From: Pseudovibrio sp000156235
GTDB taxonomy: Bacteria > Pseudomonadota > Alphaproteobacteria > Rhizobiales > Stappiaceae
Length of the DNA: 64,000 nucleotides
Direction: 5' to 3'
NCBI RefSeq assembly: GCF_000156235.1
Contig: NZ_DS996809.1
Coordinates: forward strand, 1 to 64,000
Below, one piece after another: positions 25,632 to 34,000 of this stretch (its first letter is position 1; each line of letters begins with the position of its first letter). Below the pieces are notes generated by a model, which made no database searches, was not told the origin of the DNA, and saw only the letters and a list, made by a program, of their open reading frames with translations. The position numbers were made by a program, and so were the translations under genes.

Positions 25632-26512
25632 ATCAGGAACTTCCAAGCTACCCGTCGCTTGCTACCTATGATGAAATCTCCATCTGGAGGAAGGCCCTGC
25701 ATAGCCGCTCCTTCTTGATTGGTGCCTTCCTTGCCATCGTTATATTGATAGCTGGTGTGCTCTCCATCTTCTGGACGCCTTATGCAATCGATGTTCTGAA
25801 CGTTGCCAACCGCTTGAAACCAATGGGCTCTGAGTTCTGGTTCGGAACAGATCAGTATGGCCGCGATATCTTTTCGATGCTGATGGTGGGTGCGCGCACT
25901 TCCATCATTGTGGCGTTGATTGCCGTTGGTATTGGCATGCTGATCGGTGTTCCGCTGGGACTGCTTGCAGCAGCACGCAAAGGTTTGCTGGAAGAACTGG
26001 TGATGCGCACCAATGACCTGATCTTTGCGTTCCCTTCCCTGCTCTCCGCCGTGCTGATCACCTCTATTTTTGGACCAGGTACGATCAACGCTGTGATCGC
26101 GATTGGCATCTTCAATATTCCGGTGTTCGCACGTGTGGCCAGAGGTGGTGCTCTATCCCTTTCAGGCCGTGAGTTTTTACTTGCTGCCCGGCTTTCTGGC
26201 AAGAACTCGTTCTTGATCACGCTGGAGCACGTTATTCCGAATATCGCTAATCTGCTGATTGTGCAGGCGACCATTCAGCTGTCGCTAGCAATTTTGTCGG
26301 AAGCCGGGCTTTCTTACCTTGGTCTGGGCACGCAGCCGCCGATGGCAAGTTGGGGTCGCATGCTTTATGAGGCGCAGACCATGGTCGCGTTTGCACCACA
26401 ACTGGCGCTTTATCCGGGCTTTGCAATTATCTTCTCTGTGCTTGGCTTCAACCTGCTGGGTGATGGCCTACGCGATCTGCTGGATCCCAAAATGCGGAGG
26501 AGAGTGGCATGA
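25628..26512 (+). CDS. ABC transporter permease (DppC type)
   Basis: A 294-residue permease with a cytosolic N terminus, a first helix, then the FGTDQYGRDIFSMLMVGAR signature that opens the conserved permease domain, and SEAGLSYLGLGTQPPMASWG near the end, both diagnostic for DppC/OppC. It overlaps its neighbours by four bases on each side (ATGA), so the membrane and ATPase subunits are translationally coupled. Confidence 0.92.
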   Translation: MNQELPSYPSLATYDEISIWRKALHSRSFLIGAFLAIVILIAGVLSIFWTPYAIDVLNVANRLKPMGSEFWFGTDQYGRDIFSMLMVGARTSIIVALIAVGIGMLIGVPLGLLAAARKGLLEELVMRTNDLIFAFPSLLSAVLITSIFGPGTINAVIAIGIFNIPVFARVARGGALSLSGREFLLAARLSGKNSFLITLEHVIPNIANLLIVQATIQLSLAILSEAGLSYLGLGTQPPMASWGRMLYEAQTMVAFAPQLALYPGFAIIFSVLGFNLLGDGLRDLLDPKMRRRVA

Positions 26513-28146
26513 CTTCTGTCTTTTCCGCGACGGACCTTTGCGTTTCCATTGGCGACAAGGCGATCCTGCGCAATGTGAGCTTCTCACTTGAGCAAGGCAA
26601 AATTCTTGGCCTTGTAGGAGAAAGTGGCTCAGGCAAGTCCATGAGTGCGCTTTCGGCAATGCAGCTGCTACCAGAAGGTGCTAATCAGATCGGTGAGCTG
26701 ATGTTTGAGGGCAAGAACCTCACGTGCGCCAGTGATGCTGAGATGACCCACATTCGCGGCAAAGACATCTCCATGGTGTTTCAGGAACCTCTGACAGCTC
26801 TTAATCCGACGCGCACTATTGGTGAGCAAGTGTCAGAAGGATTGCGCTGGCACCTTGGTCTTTCCCGCAAAGAAGCGATGGAGCAGACCGTTGACGTTCT
26901 GGAACGTGTTGGCCTTGGCCTTGAATACGGACTGATAGATCGCTTTCCGCACCAGCTCTCTGGTGGTCAGCGCCAGCGTGTGGTCATCGCTATTGCGATT
27001 GCCTGCAAACCAAAAGTTCTTATTGCCGATGAGCCGACAACTGCACTGGACGTGACCGTTCAGGCACAGATCCTGACATTGCTCAAGGACATCGTGAAGA
27101 AAGAGCAGATGGCAATGCTGCTCATTTCACATGATCTGGCTGTTGTTGCGGATATGGCGGACAATGTGGCGATCATGAAGGATGGTGTGATTGTTGAACG
27201 CGGCCCAACTTGCGAGCTGTTCGACAATCTCACTCACCCATATTCTAAGAAACTGTTTGAAGCTTCAAACCATGTACCAGTTCCGCGGCAAGAGCCAGTC
27301 GATGAGGTGACACAACCGCTGTTGAAGGTGAGTAATGTGCTGCGCGAATATCCACTTCCGCGCGCCAGCTTCTTCACGCGTCGGCAATGGCACCGTGCAG
27401 TTCAGCATGTGTCCTTCCATGTGGCGCCCCGTCAGAGTATGGGGCTGGTGGGCGAGAGTGGGTGTGGCAAGTCCACATTGGCCCGCACTATATTAGGCCT
27501 CACGCCACCTGATGGCGGGCACATTCAGTTTCTGGGACAAGACCCCTATTCTGTTTCTCGCAAAGACCGGCAAGATCTTCAGCTTGGGATTCAGGCCGTG
27601 TTTCAGGATCCGTACGGCAGCTTTGACCCACGACATACCGTTGAACGCACAGTGGGCGAGCCATTGCATTTGATGCGTAAGGAGCTGTCTCGCGCACAGC
27701 GCCGGAAACGGGTCCACGAAGTATTGGAGAGCGTTGGTCTTACTTCAGCTGATGCAAACAAATATCCTCATGAGTTTTCAGGGGGGCAACGACAACGTAT
27801 TGCTATTGCGCGTGCGTTGGTGACCAATCCAAGCCTGATTGTGGCTGATGAACCGGTCTCAGCGCTGGATGTTTCAATCCGCGCGCAGATCCTCGATCTG
27901 TTTGCTGATCTGCGAGATCGTCTGGGGATGGCTTACCTGTTCATCTCGCACGATCTATCTGTTGTACAAGCTATTACAGACCGCGTGATTGTGATGAATG
28001 CTGGCCGGATCGTTGAGGAAGGACCAACCGGAGAGGTCTTCTCCAACCCAAAGCATCCGTATACACGTATCCTTGTTTCTGCTGCACCTGACCTAAATGA
28101 GGCCTTGCGCAGGCGTCGAGAAGAAGAGAACAAGGATACGCATTGA
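26509..28146 (+). CDS. ABC transporter ATP-binding protein, fused DppD-DppF
   Basis: A 545-residue protein with two complete nucleotide-binding domains. First: GLVGESGSGKSMSALSAMQL, SGGQRQRVVIAIAIA, LIADEPTTALD. Second (from about residue 270): GLVGESGCGKSTLARTILGL, SGGQRQRIAIARALV, LIVADEPVSALD. It energises the dipeptide/sugar-conjugate importer. Fusion of the two ATPases is common in Rhizobiales. It overlaps the permease gene by four bases. Confidence 0.93.
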   Translation: MTSVFSATDLCVSIGDKAILRNVSFSLEQGKILGLVGESGSGKSMSALSAMQLLPEGANQIGELMFEGKNLTCASDAEMTHIRGKDISMVFQEPLTALNPTRTIGEQVSEGLRWHLGLSRKEAMEQTVDVLERVGLGLEYGLIDRFPHQLSGGQRQRVVIAIAIACKPKVLIADEPTTALDVTVQAQILTLLKDIVKKEQMAMLLISHDLAVVADMADNVAIMKDGVIVERGPTCELFDNLTHPYSKKLFEASNHVPVPRQEPVDEVTQPLLKVSNVLREYPLPRASFFTRRQWHRAVQHVSFHVAPRQSMGLVGESGCGKSTLARTILGLTPPDGGHIQFLGQDPYSVSRKDRQDLQLGIQAVFQDPYGSFDPRHTVERTVGEPLHLMRKELSRAQRRKRVHEVLESVGLTSADANKYPHEFSGGQRQRIAIARALVTNPSLIVADEPVSALDVSIRAQILDLFADLRDRLGMAYLFISHDLSVVQAITDRVIVMNAGRIVEEGPTGEVFSNPKHPYTRILVSAAPDLNEALRRRREEENKDTH

Positions 28147-28219
28147 GCGCTATTGCCTAAGACGAACCGTTGCCACTAGCCTTGCTCACGTTTTGGCCGC
28201 AGCACACTGGAGAGGTGTA

Positions 28220-28918
28220 ATGACAATTGCTGAAAACCAGCTTCGCCGAGAAATCATTGAGACGGCACGTGCTTTGCAAAGCACTGGTTTGACACATGGC
28301 ACCTCTGGCAATGTCAGCGCACGGTACAACAACGGTATGCTGATAACTCCTTCTGGTCTTCCCTATGAGGACCTGGAGGTGGAGAAGATCGTCTTCATGG
28401 ATCTGGAAGGTGGCTATTACGGAGATTATTTGCCCTCTTCCGAATGGCGCATGCATTTGGATATCTACCGCACTTATGAAGCTGCGAAGGCAGTGGTGCA
28501 TAGCCATTCACCGCGTGCGACTGCACTTTCAACCCACAACCGGGGCATACCCGCGTTTCATTACATGGTCGCTGTGGCAGGTGGAGATGAAATCAAATGT
28601 GCGGACTATGCCACCTTTGGCACTAAAGCACTGTCAGATGCGATGATTGCAGCTTTGGAAGATCGCCGAGCCTGTTTGCTGGCTCATCACGGACAGATCG
28701 CTTATGGCCCTTCATTAAACAAGGCATTTGGGCTCGCTGGTGAAGTGGAAGCACTGGCTGATCAATATCTTTCTGCACTGGTTCTGGGAGAACCTGCGCC
28801 TCTTTCTCCAACCGAGATGAAAGAGATACTGCGAAAATTTAAATGCTACGGCAAACAACTGGATGCTCTGGATGGGGACGACGCGGGCGCATTTGAAATG
28901 CCCCAGCGACGCGACTAA
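28220..28918 (+). CDS. Class II aldolase/adducin-family protein
   Basis: A 232-residue zinc-dependent aldolase-fold protein: THGTSGNVSAR (phosphate-binding loop), LITPSGLPYEDL, SEWRMHLDIYR with the catalytic Glu, HSHSPRATAL with two zinc His, and AHHGQIAYG with the third. The family includes L-fuculose-1-P and rhamnulose-1-P aldolases, ribulose-5-P 4-epimerase and 3-oxo-tetronate-4-P decarboxylase. ATG 28220 has AGAGG in front. Between an importer and a sugar kinase, it likely cleaves or rearranges the phosphorylated sugar. The precise reaction cannot be told. Confidence 0.88.
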   Translation: MTIAENQLRREIIETARALQSTGLTHGTSGNVSARYNNGMLITPSGLPYEDLEVEKIVFMDLEGGYYGDYLPSSEWRMHLDIYRTYEAAKAVVHSHSPRATALSTHNRGIPAFHYMVAVAGGDEIKCADYATFGTKALSDAMIAALEDRRACLLAHHGQIAYGPSLNKAFGLAGEVEALADQYLSALVLGEPAPLSPTEMKEILRKFKCYGKQLDALDGDDAGAFEMPQRRD

Positions 28919-28985
28919 ACCAGAGAACAACAATAAATGCAGAGGCCATGGCCTCATATGCATGTAACGGGGGAATGATTGGAAC

Positions 28986-29918
28986 ATGCGAATTGGACTT
29001 GACTGGGGTGGCACCAAAATTGAAGCGCTGGCACTTTCTAACGAAGGTGCAGAACTGTTTCGCAAGCGTGTTCCAACACCCAAGAATGATTACCAAGGCT
29101 GCGTAGAGGCTGTTGTTGGACTTGTTGCGGATGTTGAAGCGGCTACCGGAGAGACCGGCACCGTCGGTATCGGGATTCCGGGCTCCATCTCTCCAAGCAC
29201 AGGATTGGTCAAGAACGCCAACTCAACATGGATGAATGGCAAGCCGCTCGACAAAGATTTACGTGATGCTCTTGGCCGTGAAGTGCGCATTCAAAACGAT
29301 GCCAACTGTATGGCAGTGTCTGAAGCCATCGATGGCGCGGGTGCGGGCTGCGGAGTTGTCCATGGCGTGATCATCGGCACTGGCTGCGGATCTGGCATTG
29401 CCATCAATGGCCGCCCGCATAAAGGAGCCAACGGTATTGGCGGCGAATGGGGCAACGTGACCGTTCCATGGATGCAGGAAAGTGAGTTTCCGGGACCACT
29501 GAACTGGACCGGACACCATGGTACTATCGATTTACTCTGCTCCGGCACAGGCTTTCAGTGGGACTATGAAAATGCCACGGGCAAAGCCTTAAAAGGCCTT
29601 GAGATCATTGAGTTGATGCGCTCTGGTGATGAAGCTGCTATGGGCACTTTTCAGCGTTATGTGAGCCGATTGGGCCGCGCCTTGGCGATGGCTGCCAACA
29701 TACTGGATCCAGATTGCTTTGTGCTGGCTGGTGGCATGTCCAACGTAGAAGAGATCTACAAGGACCTTCCTGCAGCTATGCGTCCTTACATTTTCTCCGA
29801 CGGTTATGATTTTGATATCCGCAAGGCCAAACACGGCGATAGTTCTGGTGTTCGCGGAGCCGCCTGGCTGTGGGGTAAAGGCGAAACAACGCAAGGGCAG
29901 GTCAACGAAAGCTCGTAA
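28986..29918 (+). CDS. ROK-family sugar kinase, Mak-like, lacking the zinc site
   Basis: A 310-residue ROK protein closely resembling E. coli Mak (fructokinase): GLDWGGTKIE (ATP loop), GIGIPGSISP, catalytic Asp105 in NDANC, VIIGTGCGSGIAINGRPHKG and KHGDSSGVRGAAWLW. The ROK zinc site is gone: the usual GEWGH is GEWGN (N157) and the CxCGxxGC motif reads NWTGHHGT (N173, T175, T180). It should still bind ATP and sugar, but substrate range may differ. It follows the aldolase gene (67-base gap) and probably phosphorylates the sugar that the aldolase then handles. Confidence 0.88.
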   Translation: MRIGLDWGGTKIEALALSNEGAELFRKRVPTPKNDYQGCVEAVVGLVADVEAATGETGTVGIGIPGSISPSTGLVKNANSTWMNGKPLDKDLRDALGREVRIQNDANCMAVSEAIDGAGAGCGVVHGVIIGTGCGSGIAINGRPHKGANGIGGEWGNVTVPWMQESEFPGPLNWTGHHGTIDLLCSGTGFQWDYENATGKALKGLEIIELMRSGDEAAMGTFQRYVSRLGRALAMAANILDPDCFVLAGGMSNVEEIYKDLPAAMRPYIFSDGYDFDIRKAKHGDSSGVRGAAWLWGKGETTQGQVNESS

Positions 29919-29990
29919 ACGTACTTTTCCTTATGGATTTCTCTTTCTATAGTCGGTTCTCACGATTCTGATTTCCCGAAAGAAATTTCC

Positions 29991-31145
29991 ATGACAATGA
30001 CAAGCCAAGAAGTCCTTGCAAAGCTGGTTAGCTTTGACACGGTCAGCGCAAAAACAAATCTCCCCCTGATCAAGTGGATCGAAGAGTATCTGTCTGATCT
30101 GGGGGTCTCTTCTTTCACTCTGCCAGATGAGACTGGCGAGAAAGCAAGCTTATTTGCGACGATCGGTGGTGATGGAACGGATGGCTACGTTCTTTCAGGC
30201 CATACAGACGTTGTGCCGGTCGCAGGTCAGGACTGGACCACTGACCCATTCATTCTTCGTGAGCAGGAGGGTCTACTTTATGGCCGCGGCTCCTGTGACA
30301 TGAAGGGCTTTGTTGCGTGCTCTCTGGCTAAAGTGCCGGACATGCTAAAAGCACCGCTGAAGAAGCCATTCCATCTAATGTTCTCTTATGATGAGGAAGT
30401 TGGGTGTATCGGTGTGCAGCCTATTCTGCACAAGCTGGCCGGTGATGACTTCAAGGCTGAGGCTTGCTTTGTTGGTGAGCCAACTGAAATGCAGGTGGTT
30501 GTTGCGCACAAATCCAAGTCATCTTACCGCGCAGTATTTACTGGCCTTTCCTGTCACTCTTCCCTTGCCCCTCACGGCGTGAATGCGGTTCACTACGGCG
30601 CCCGCCTAGTGACAAAGCTGGAAGAGATAGCACGTAAATTAGCTGCCGGCCCAAGCGACGCGCTTTATGACCTGCCCTTCTCCACGGCCCATACAGGCGT
30701 CATCAAAGGCGGTACTGCTCTCAACATCGTGCCAGAGCATTGTGAAGTGATCTTTGAGTTCCGCATGTTGCCTTCTGAGAGCACCAAGGCTTGCATGGGC
30801 GAAGTTGAGCGCTACGCCTTCGAAGAGTTACTGCCGGAAATGCGCAAAGTCTATCCTGAGGCCAACATCGAGTTCATTCCATTCTCAGAGATCCCGGGAT
30901 TAGATACTGAGGTTGAAGCAGACGTGACTGTTTTGGCGAAGAAGCTGGCAGGTCGCAATGATCACGCCAAAGTCGCTTATGGAACAGAAGCTGGCCTCAT
31001 CCAGAACATCCTCGATATCCCTACCGTCGTTTGCGGCCCGGGCAGCATTGAGCAGGCTCACAAACCAGACGAGTTCATCAAGAAATCCGAGCTCGACAAA
31101 TGCAACGCCTTCCTTGATCGCCTGATCAAACACGCTTGTTCGTAG
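29991..31145 (+). CDS. argE: Acetylornithine deacetylase
   Basis: A 384-residue M20A hydrolase with SGHTDVVPVAG, GRGSCDMKGF, SYDEEVGCIG, VGEPTEM and QAHKPDEF, all close to rhizobial ArgE. It removes the acetyl group from N-acetylornithine in arginine biosynthesis or acts on other N-acyl amino acids. It lies 72 bases after the kinase gene and ends in a good terminator, so it could be the last gene of the catabolic operon; in that case it would be a second deacylase of the pathway instead of a housekeeping ArgE. Confidence 0.85.
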   Translation: MTMTSQEVLAKLVSFDTVSAKTNLPLIKWIEEYLSDLGVSSFTLPDETGEKASLFATIGGDGTDGYVLSGHTDVVPVAGQDWTTDPFILREQEGLLYGRGSCDMKGFVACSLAKVPDMLKAPLKKPFHLMFSYDEEVGCIGVQPILHKLAGDDFKAEACFVGEPTEMQVVVAHKSKSSYRAVFTGLSCHSSLAPHGVNAVHYGARLVTKLEEIARKLAAGPSDALYDLPFSTAHTGVIKGGTALNIVPEHCEVIFEFRMLPSESTKACMGEVERYAFEELLPEMRKVYPEANIEFIPFSEIPGLDTEVEADVTVLAKKLAGRNDHAKVAYGTEAGLIQNILDIPTVVCGPGSIEQAHKPDEFIKKSELDKCNAFLDRLIKHACS

Positions 31146-31156
31146 CGACTAAACGA

Positions 31157-31188
31157 GGCCACTTCACAATGGGTTGAAGTGGCCTTTT
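31157..31188 (+). terminator. Rho-independent terminator
   Basis: GGCCACTTCA pairs with TGAAGTGGCC (31175-31184), then TTTT. It closes the argE transcription unit. Confidence 0.9.
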
Positions 31189-31255
31189 GCTTATTGGTGG
31201 GTGCAATTTTGTTTCAGGAGTTGCACCTATTCGCTCCTTAGGTTATGAAAATCGC

Positions 31256-31303
31256 ATGATGACTATGCAAGCTCAAAACATGCTGTGGTGGTGGCGCCGG
31301 TGA
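31256..31303 (+). CDS. trpL: trp leader peptide (three consecutive Trp codons)
   Basis: A 15-codon ORF reading MMTMQAQNMLWWWRR then TGA. Three Trp codons (31286-31294) sit just before the stop, the hallmark of ribosome-mediated attenuation. The start could be ATG 31256, 31259 or 31265, all in frame. It is followed by a terminator hairpin and then by trpE(G), as in Rhizobium/Sinorhizobium. Confidence 0.9.
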   Translation: MMTMQAQNMLWWWRR

Positions 31304-31304
31304 C

Positions 31305-31374
31305 GGTGGCTGATCACGCATGTCTTGAAGACCTGTAATTTCCAAGCCGCCGCATTCCCTGCAGGCGGCTTTGT
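31305..31374 (+). promoter_or_regulatory. trp attenuator (anti-terminator and terminator)
   Basis: AAGCCGCCGCA (31344-31354) pairs with TGCAGGCGGCTT (31360-31371, one bulged A) and is followed by TGTTGT: the terminator. The upstream GGTGGC (31305-31310), right after the leader stop codon, can instead pair with GCCGCC (31346-31351), giving the anti-terminator when the ribosome stalls on the Trp codons. Confidence 0.85.
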
Positions 31375-31431
31375 TGTATCTACCGCCTCGCAAACATCGG
31401 AAACTGGTGTGCACGACCCGGAGGATTGACC

Positions 31432-33594
31432 ATGCCGATCACGGCAGAACGGACTTATAAGAGCAAAGGCGGCGTTATCATCCGCCGCAAAAGCCGCAAT
31501 GCTGATTATGCCGCTGGTACAAGCGAATGGATGGATAGACTGGATCGCCAGCGCGGTGCAGTTCTCTCCTCATCCTACGAATATCCGGGCCGTTATACGC
31601 GCTGGGATATGGCTCTGGCCAATCCGCCGCTGCTGATCGAGTCCAATGACCGCAAGATCACCATTCAGGCCCTGAATGAACGTGGCTGCGTGCTTATGCC
31701 AGCTGTTACTGGTGCTCTGGAAGGCCATGAAGATATCACAGAGTTTTCTGCGGATGAGTACCGTATCGATCTGACCGTAAAGACACCGGACCGTGCTTTT
31801 TCTGAGGAAGAACGTTCCCGTCAACCGTCGACCTTCTCAGTTGTTCGCACGCTGGTTGATCTATTTTCCTGTGATGATGATCAGCTCGGCCTTTATGGTG
31901 CGTTTGGCTATGATCTGACCTTCCAGTTTGAGCCGATTAATCAAAAACTGCAGCGTCCTGATGACCAGCGGGATATGGTGCTGTTTCTACCGGATGAAAT
32001 CCTGATCGTTGACCACTATGGCCGCAAAGCTCACGTGCTGGAATACGATTTTGAGTTCAACGCCAAGACCACGGATGGTCTGCCGCGTGATGGCGAGGAA
32101 ACTCCGTATAAGCCAGCGACTGAAACACCGCGCCGTGGTGATCACGAGCCGGGTGAGTACGCTGATCTGGTGCGTTCTGCGGTTGACTATTTCAAACGCG
32201 GTGATCTGTTTGAGACTGTTCCGGGGCAGGTCTTTTACGAGCCTTGCAACAACCCTCCATCCGCTGTTTCCCGACGTTTGCAGCAGATCAATCCATCCCC
32301 CTATTCGTTCTTCATCAACTTAGGCAATGCTGAGTACCTCGTTGGTGCATCACCCGAAATGTATGTGCGTGTTACCGGCGGTCGCCGCGTTGAGACCTGT
32401 CCGATTTCAGGCACCATCCGTCGTGGTAAAAATGCGATTGAGGATGAAGCGCAGATCCGCAAACTGCTGAACTCCACCAAGGATGAAGCAGAGCTGACCA
32501 TGTGCTCTGACGTGGATCGCAACGATAAGAGCCGTATCTGTGTGCCTGAGTCCGTTCGTGTTATCGGACGTCGTCAGATCGAGATGTACTCCCGCCTGAT
32601 CCATACGGTGGACCACATTGAAGGCACCCTGCTTGATGGCAAGGATGCTCTGGATGCTTTCCTCTCCCACACATGGGCTGTGACCGTGACTGGTGCGCCG
32701 AAACGGTGGGCTATGCAGTTTATCGAGGATCATGAGAAGAGCCCACGTGCTTGGTATGGGGGCGCCATCGGTGCTGTGTTGTTTAACGGTGATATGAACA
32801 CCGGTCTAACCCTGCGCACCGTGCGCATCAAAGATGGTATCGCTCAGATCCGCGCAGGTGCAACACTGCTTTACGATAGCATTCCTGAGGATGAAGAGGC
32901 CGAGACCGAACTGAAAGCATCAGCAATGATTGCTGCGGTTCGTGAAGCTGGTCTTGCATTGAAATCTGAAGAGGAAGTGGTCAAAGCCAAGCCGGGTAAG
33001 GGCAAAAAGATCCTGCTCGTGGATCATGAAGACAGTTTCGTTCATACGCTTGCGAACTACTTCCGTCAGACTGGCGCTGAGGTTGTGACCTATCGTAGTC
33101 CGGTACTGGATGAGGTGTTTGATCGGGTTAATCCGGATCTGGTGGTTCTCTCCCCTGGTCCGGGCTCACCGAAGGACTTTGATTGCACGGCAACCATTGA
33201 ACGGGCACGTGCTCGTAAACTGCCGATCTTTGGTGTGTGTCTTGGCCTTCAAGCGCTGACAGAAGCGTTTGGTGGTGAGCTGGATCAGTTGGATGTACCG
33301 GTCCACGGCAAGCCATCTCTTGTCTCCTTCACGCACAACTCCGTGCTGTTTGATGGCCTGAGTTCTCCTGTGACGGTTGGCCGTTACCACTCACTGTTTG
33401 CTAAGCGTGATGTGCTGCCGGAGTGCTTTGAGGTGACTTCAGAGACCAAAGACGGTGTGATTATGGCGATCGAACATAAGAGTGAACCTATTGGCGCTGT
33501 TCAGTTTCACCCAGAATCCATCATGTCTCTGGATCAGGATGGTGGCCATCAGATCATCGAGAATGTGATGACCAAGCTTCTTACAAAGGGTTGA
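31432..33594 (+). CDS. trpE(G): Anthranilate synthase, fused component I-II, TrpE(G)
   Basis: A 720-residue fusion. Residues 1 to about 515 are the chorismate-binding TrpE part (SPEMYVRVTGGRRVETCPIS; GTIRRG; ELTMCSDVDRNDKSRICVPE; WAVTVTGAPKRWAMQFIE). After a short linker rich in Lys comes the class I glutamine amidotransferase: ILLVDHEDSFVHTLANYF, VLSPGPGSP, catalytic Cys in FGVCLGLQA, and QFHPESIMS. It makes anthranilate from chorismate and glutamine, first step of tryptophan synthesis. ATG 31432 has GGAGG in front. Rhizobial trpE(G) is regulated by attenuation, as seen here. Confidence 0.97.
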   Translation: MPITAERTYKSKGGVIIRRKSRNADYAAGTSEWMDRLDRQRGAVLSSSYEYPGRYTRWDMALANPPLLIESNDRKITIQALNERGCVLMPAVTGALEGHEDITEFSADEYRIDLTVKTPDRAFSEEERSRQPSTFSVVRTLVDLFSCDDDQLGLYGAFGYDLTFQFEPINQKLQRPDDQRDMVLFLPDEILIVDHYGRKAHVLEYDFEFNAKTTDGLPRDGEETPYKPATETPRRGDHEPGEYADLVRSAVDYFKRGDLFETVPGQVFYEPCNNPPSAVSRRLQQINPSPYSFFINLGNAEYLVGASPEMYVRVTGGRRVETCPISGTIRRGKNAIEDEAQIRKLLNSTKDEAELTMCSDVDRNDKSRICVPESVRVIGRRQIEMYSRLIHTVDHIEGTLLDGKDALDAFLSHTWAVTVTGAPKRWAMQFIEDHEKSPRAWYGGAIGAVLFNGDMNTGLTLRTVRIKDGIAQIRAGATLLYDSIPEDEEAETELKASAMIAAVREAGLALKSEEEVVKAKPGKGKKILLVDHEDSFVHTLANYFRQTGAEVVTYRSPVLDEVFDRVNPDLVVLSPGPGSPKDFDCTATIERARARKLPIFGVCLGLQALTEAFGGELDQLDVPVHGKPSLVSFTHNSVLFDGLSSPVTVGRYHSLFAKRDVLPECFEVTSETKDGVIMAIEHKSEPIGAVQFHPESIMSLDQDGGHQIIENVMTKLLTKG

Positions 33595-33639
33595 AGCTGA
33601 TCGCAGATCAAATTGAGTTCATCAATTGGACTCATTCTG

Positions 33640-33673
33640 AGGCCGGAGATGAGTAATCACTTCTGGCCTTTTT
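33640..33673 (+). terminator. Rho-independent terminator after trpE(G)
   Basis: AGGCC...GGCCT closes a stem through GGAGATG/CACTTCT with a mismatch, followed by TTTTT (33669-33673). Confidence 0.8.
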
Positions 33674-33920
33674 ACTAGAGTTTTGTGCAGATGATTTATC
33701 GGAAAGAAACCTAGAAGCATCTTTGGCTAAGTCTTCTCGAATTTGCAGCATATAAATGCGCAGAGTTGCGAGTGTGAACCTATTCAGATTGAGAATATTG
33801 CAAGTCTCAGGTGTGCCGGGTTGCGTTATATGATTAATCTATGCACGATTGAACTGGTTGACGCGGTTGTCTCTCATAAAGATCAGACAGCTGCATTTGA
33901 TTTATTCCTGCGTGTTACTG

Positions 33921-33955
33921 CCCGAAGACAGATTGCCACTTTTCGGGAAACGCTT
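33921..33955. repeat. REP-like element, copy 2 (shorter)
   Basis: CCCGAA (33921-33926) and TTCGGG (33942-33947) form an inverted repeat; ACTTTTCGGGAAACGCTTT matches ACTTTCGGGAAAACGCTTT at 4180-4198 apart from one-base shifts in homopolymers. The distal CGTTTGATT hairpin of copy 1 is missing; only CTTTGATTGA remains. Confidence 0.5.
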
Positions 33956-34000
33956 TGATTGACGAGAGTTTTCTCTCACCGTTCACTTAAGAGGATAGAG

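Larger units (their letters stand above)
33595..34000. other. Intergenic region without a supported gene
   Basis: About 400 bases holding a terminator (33640-33673), an A+T-rich low-complexity middle, and a degenerate REP-like element (33921-33955). A 71-codon ORF at 33743-33958 has no ribosome-binding site and ordinary non-coding composition and is not annotated. Confidence 0.5.

Noticed and set aside
33743..33958. 71-codon ORF between trpE(G) and the NitT/TauT binding-protein gene
   Set aside because: No ribosome-binding site, unusual residue composition and overlap with a REP-like palindrome.
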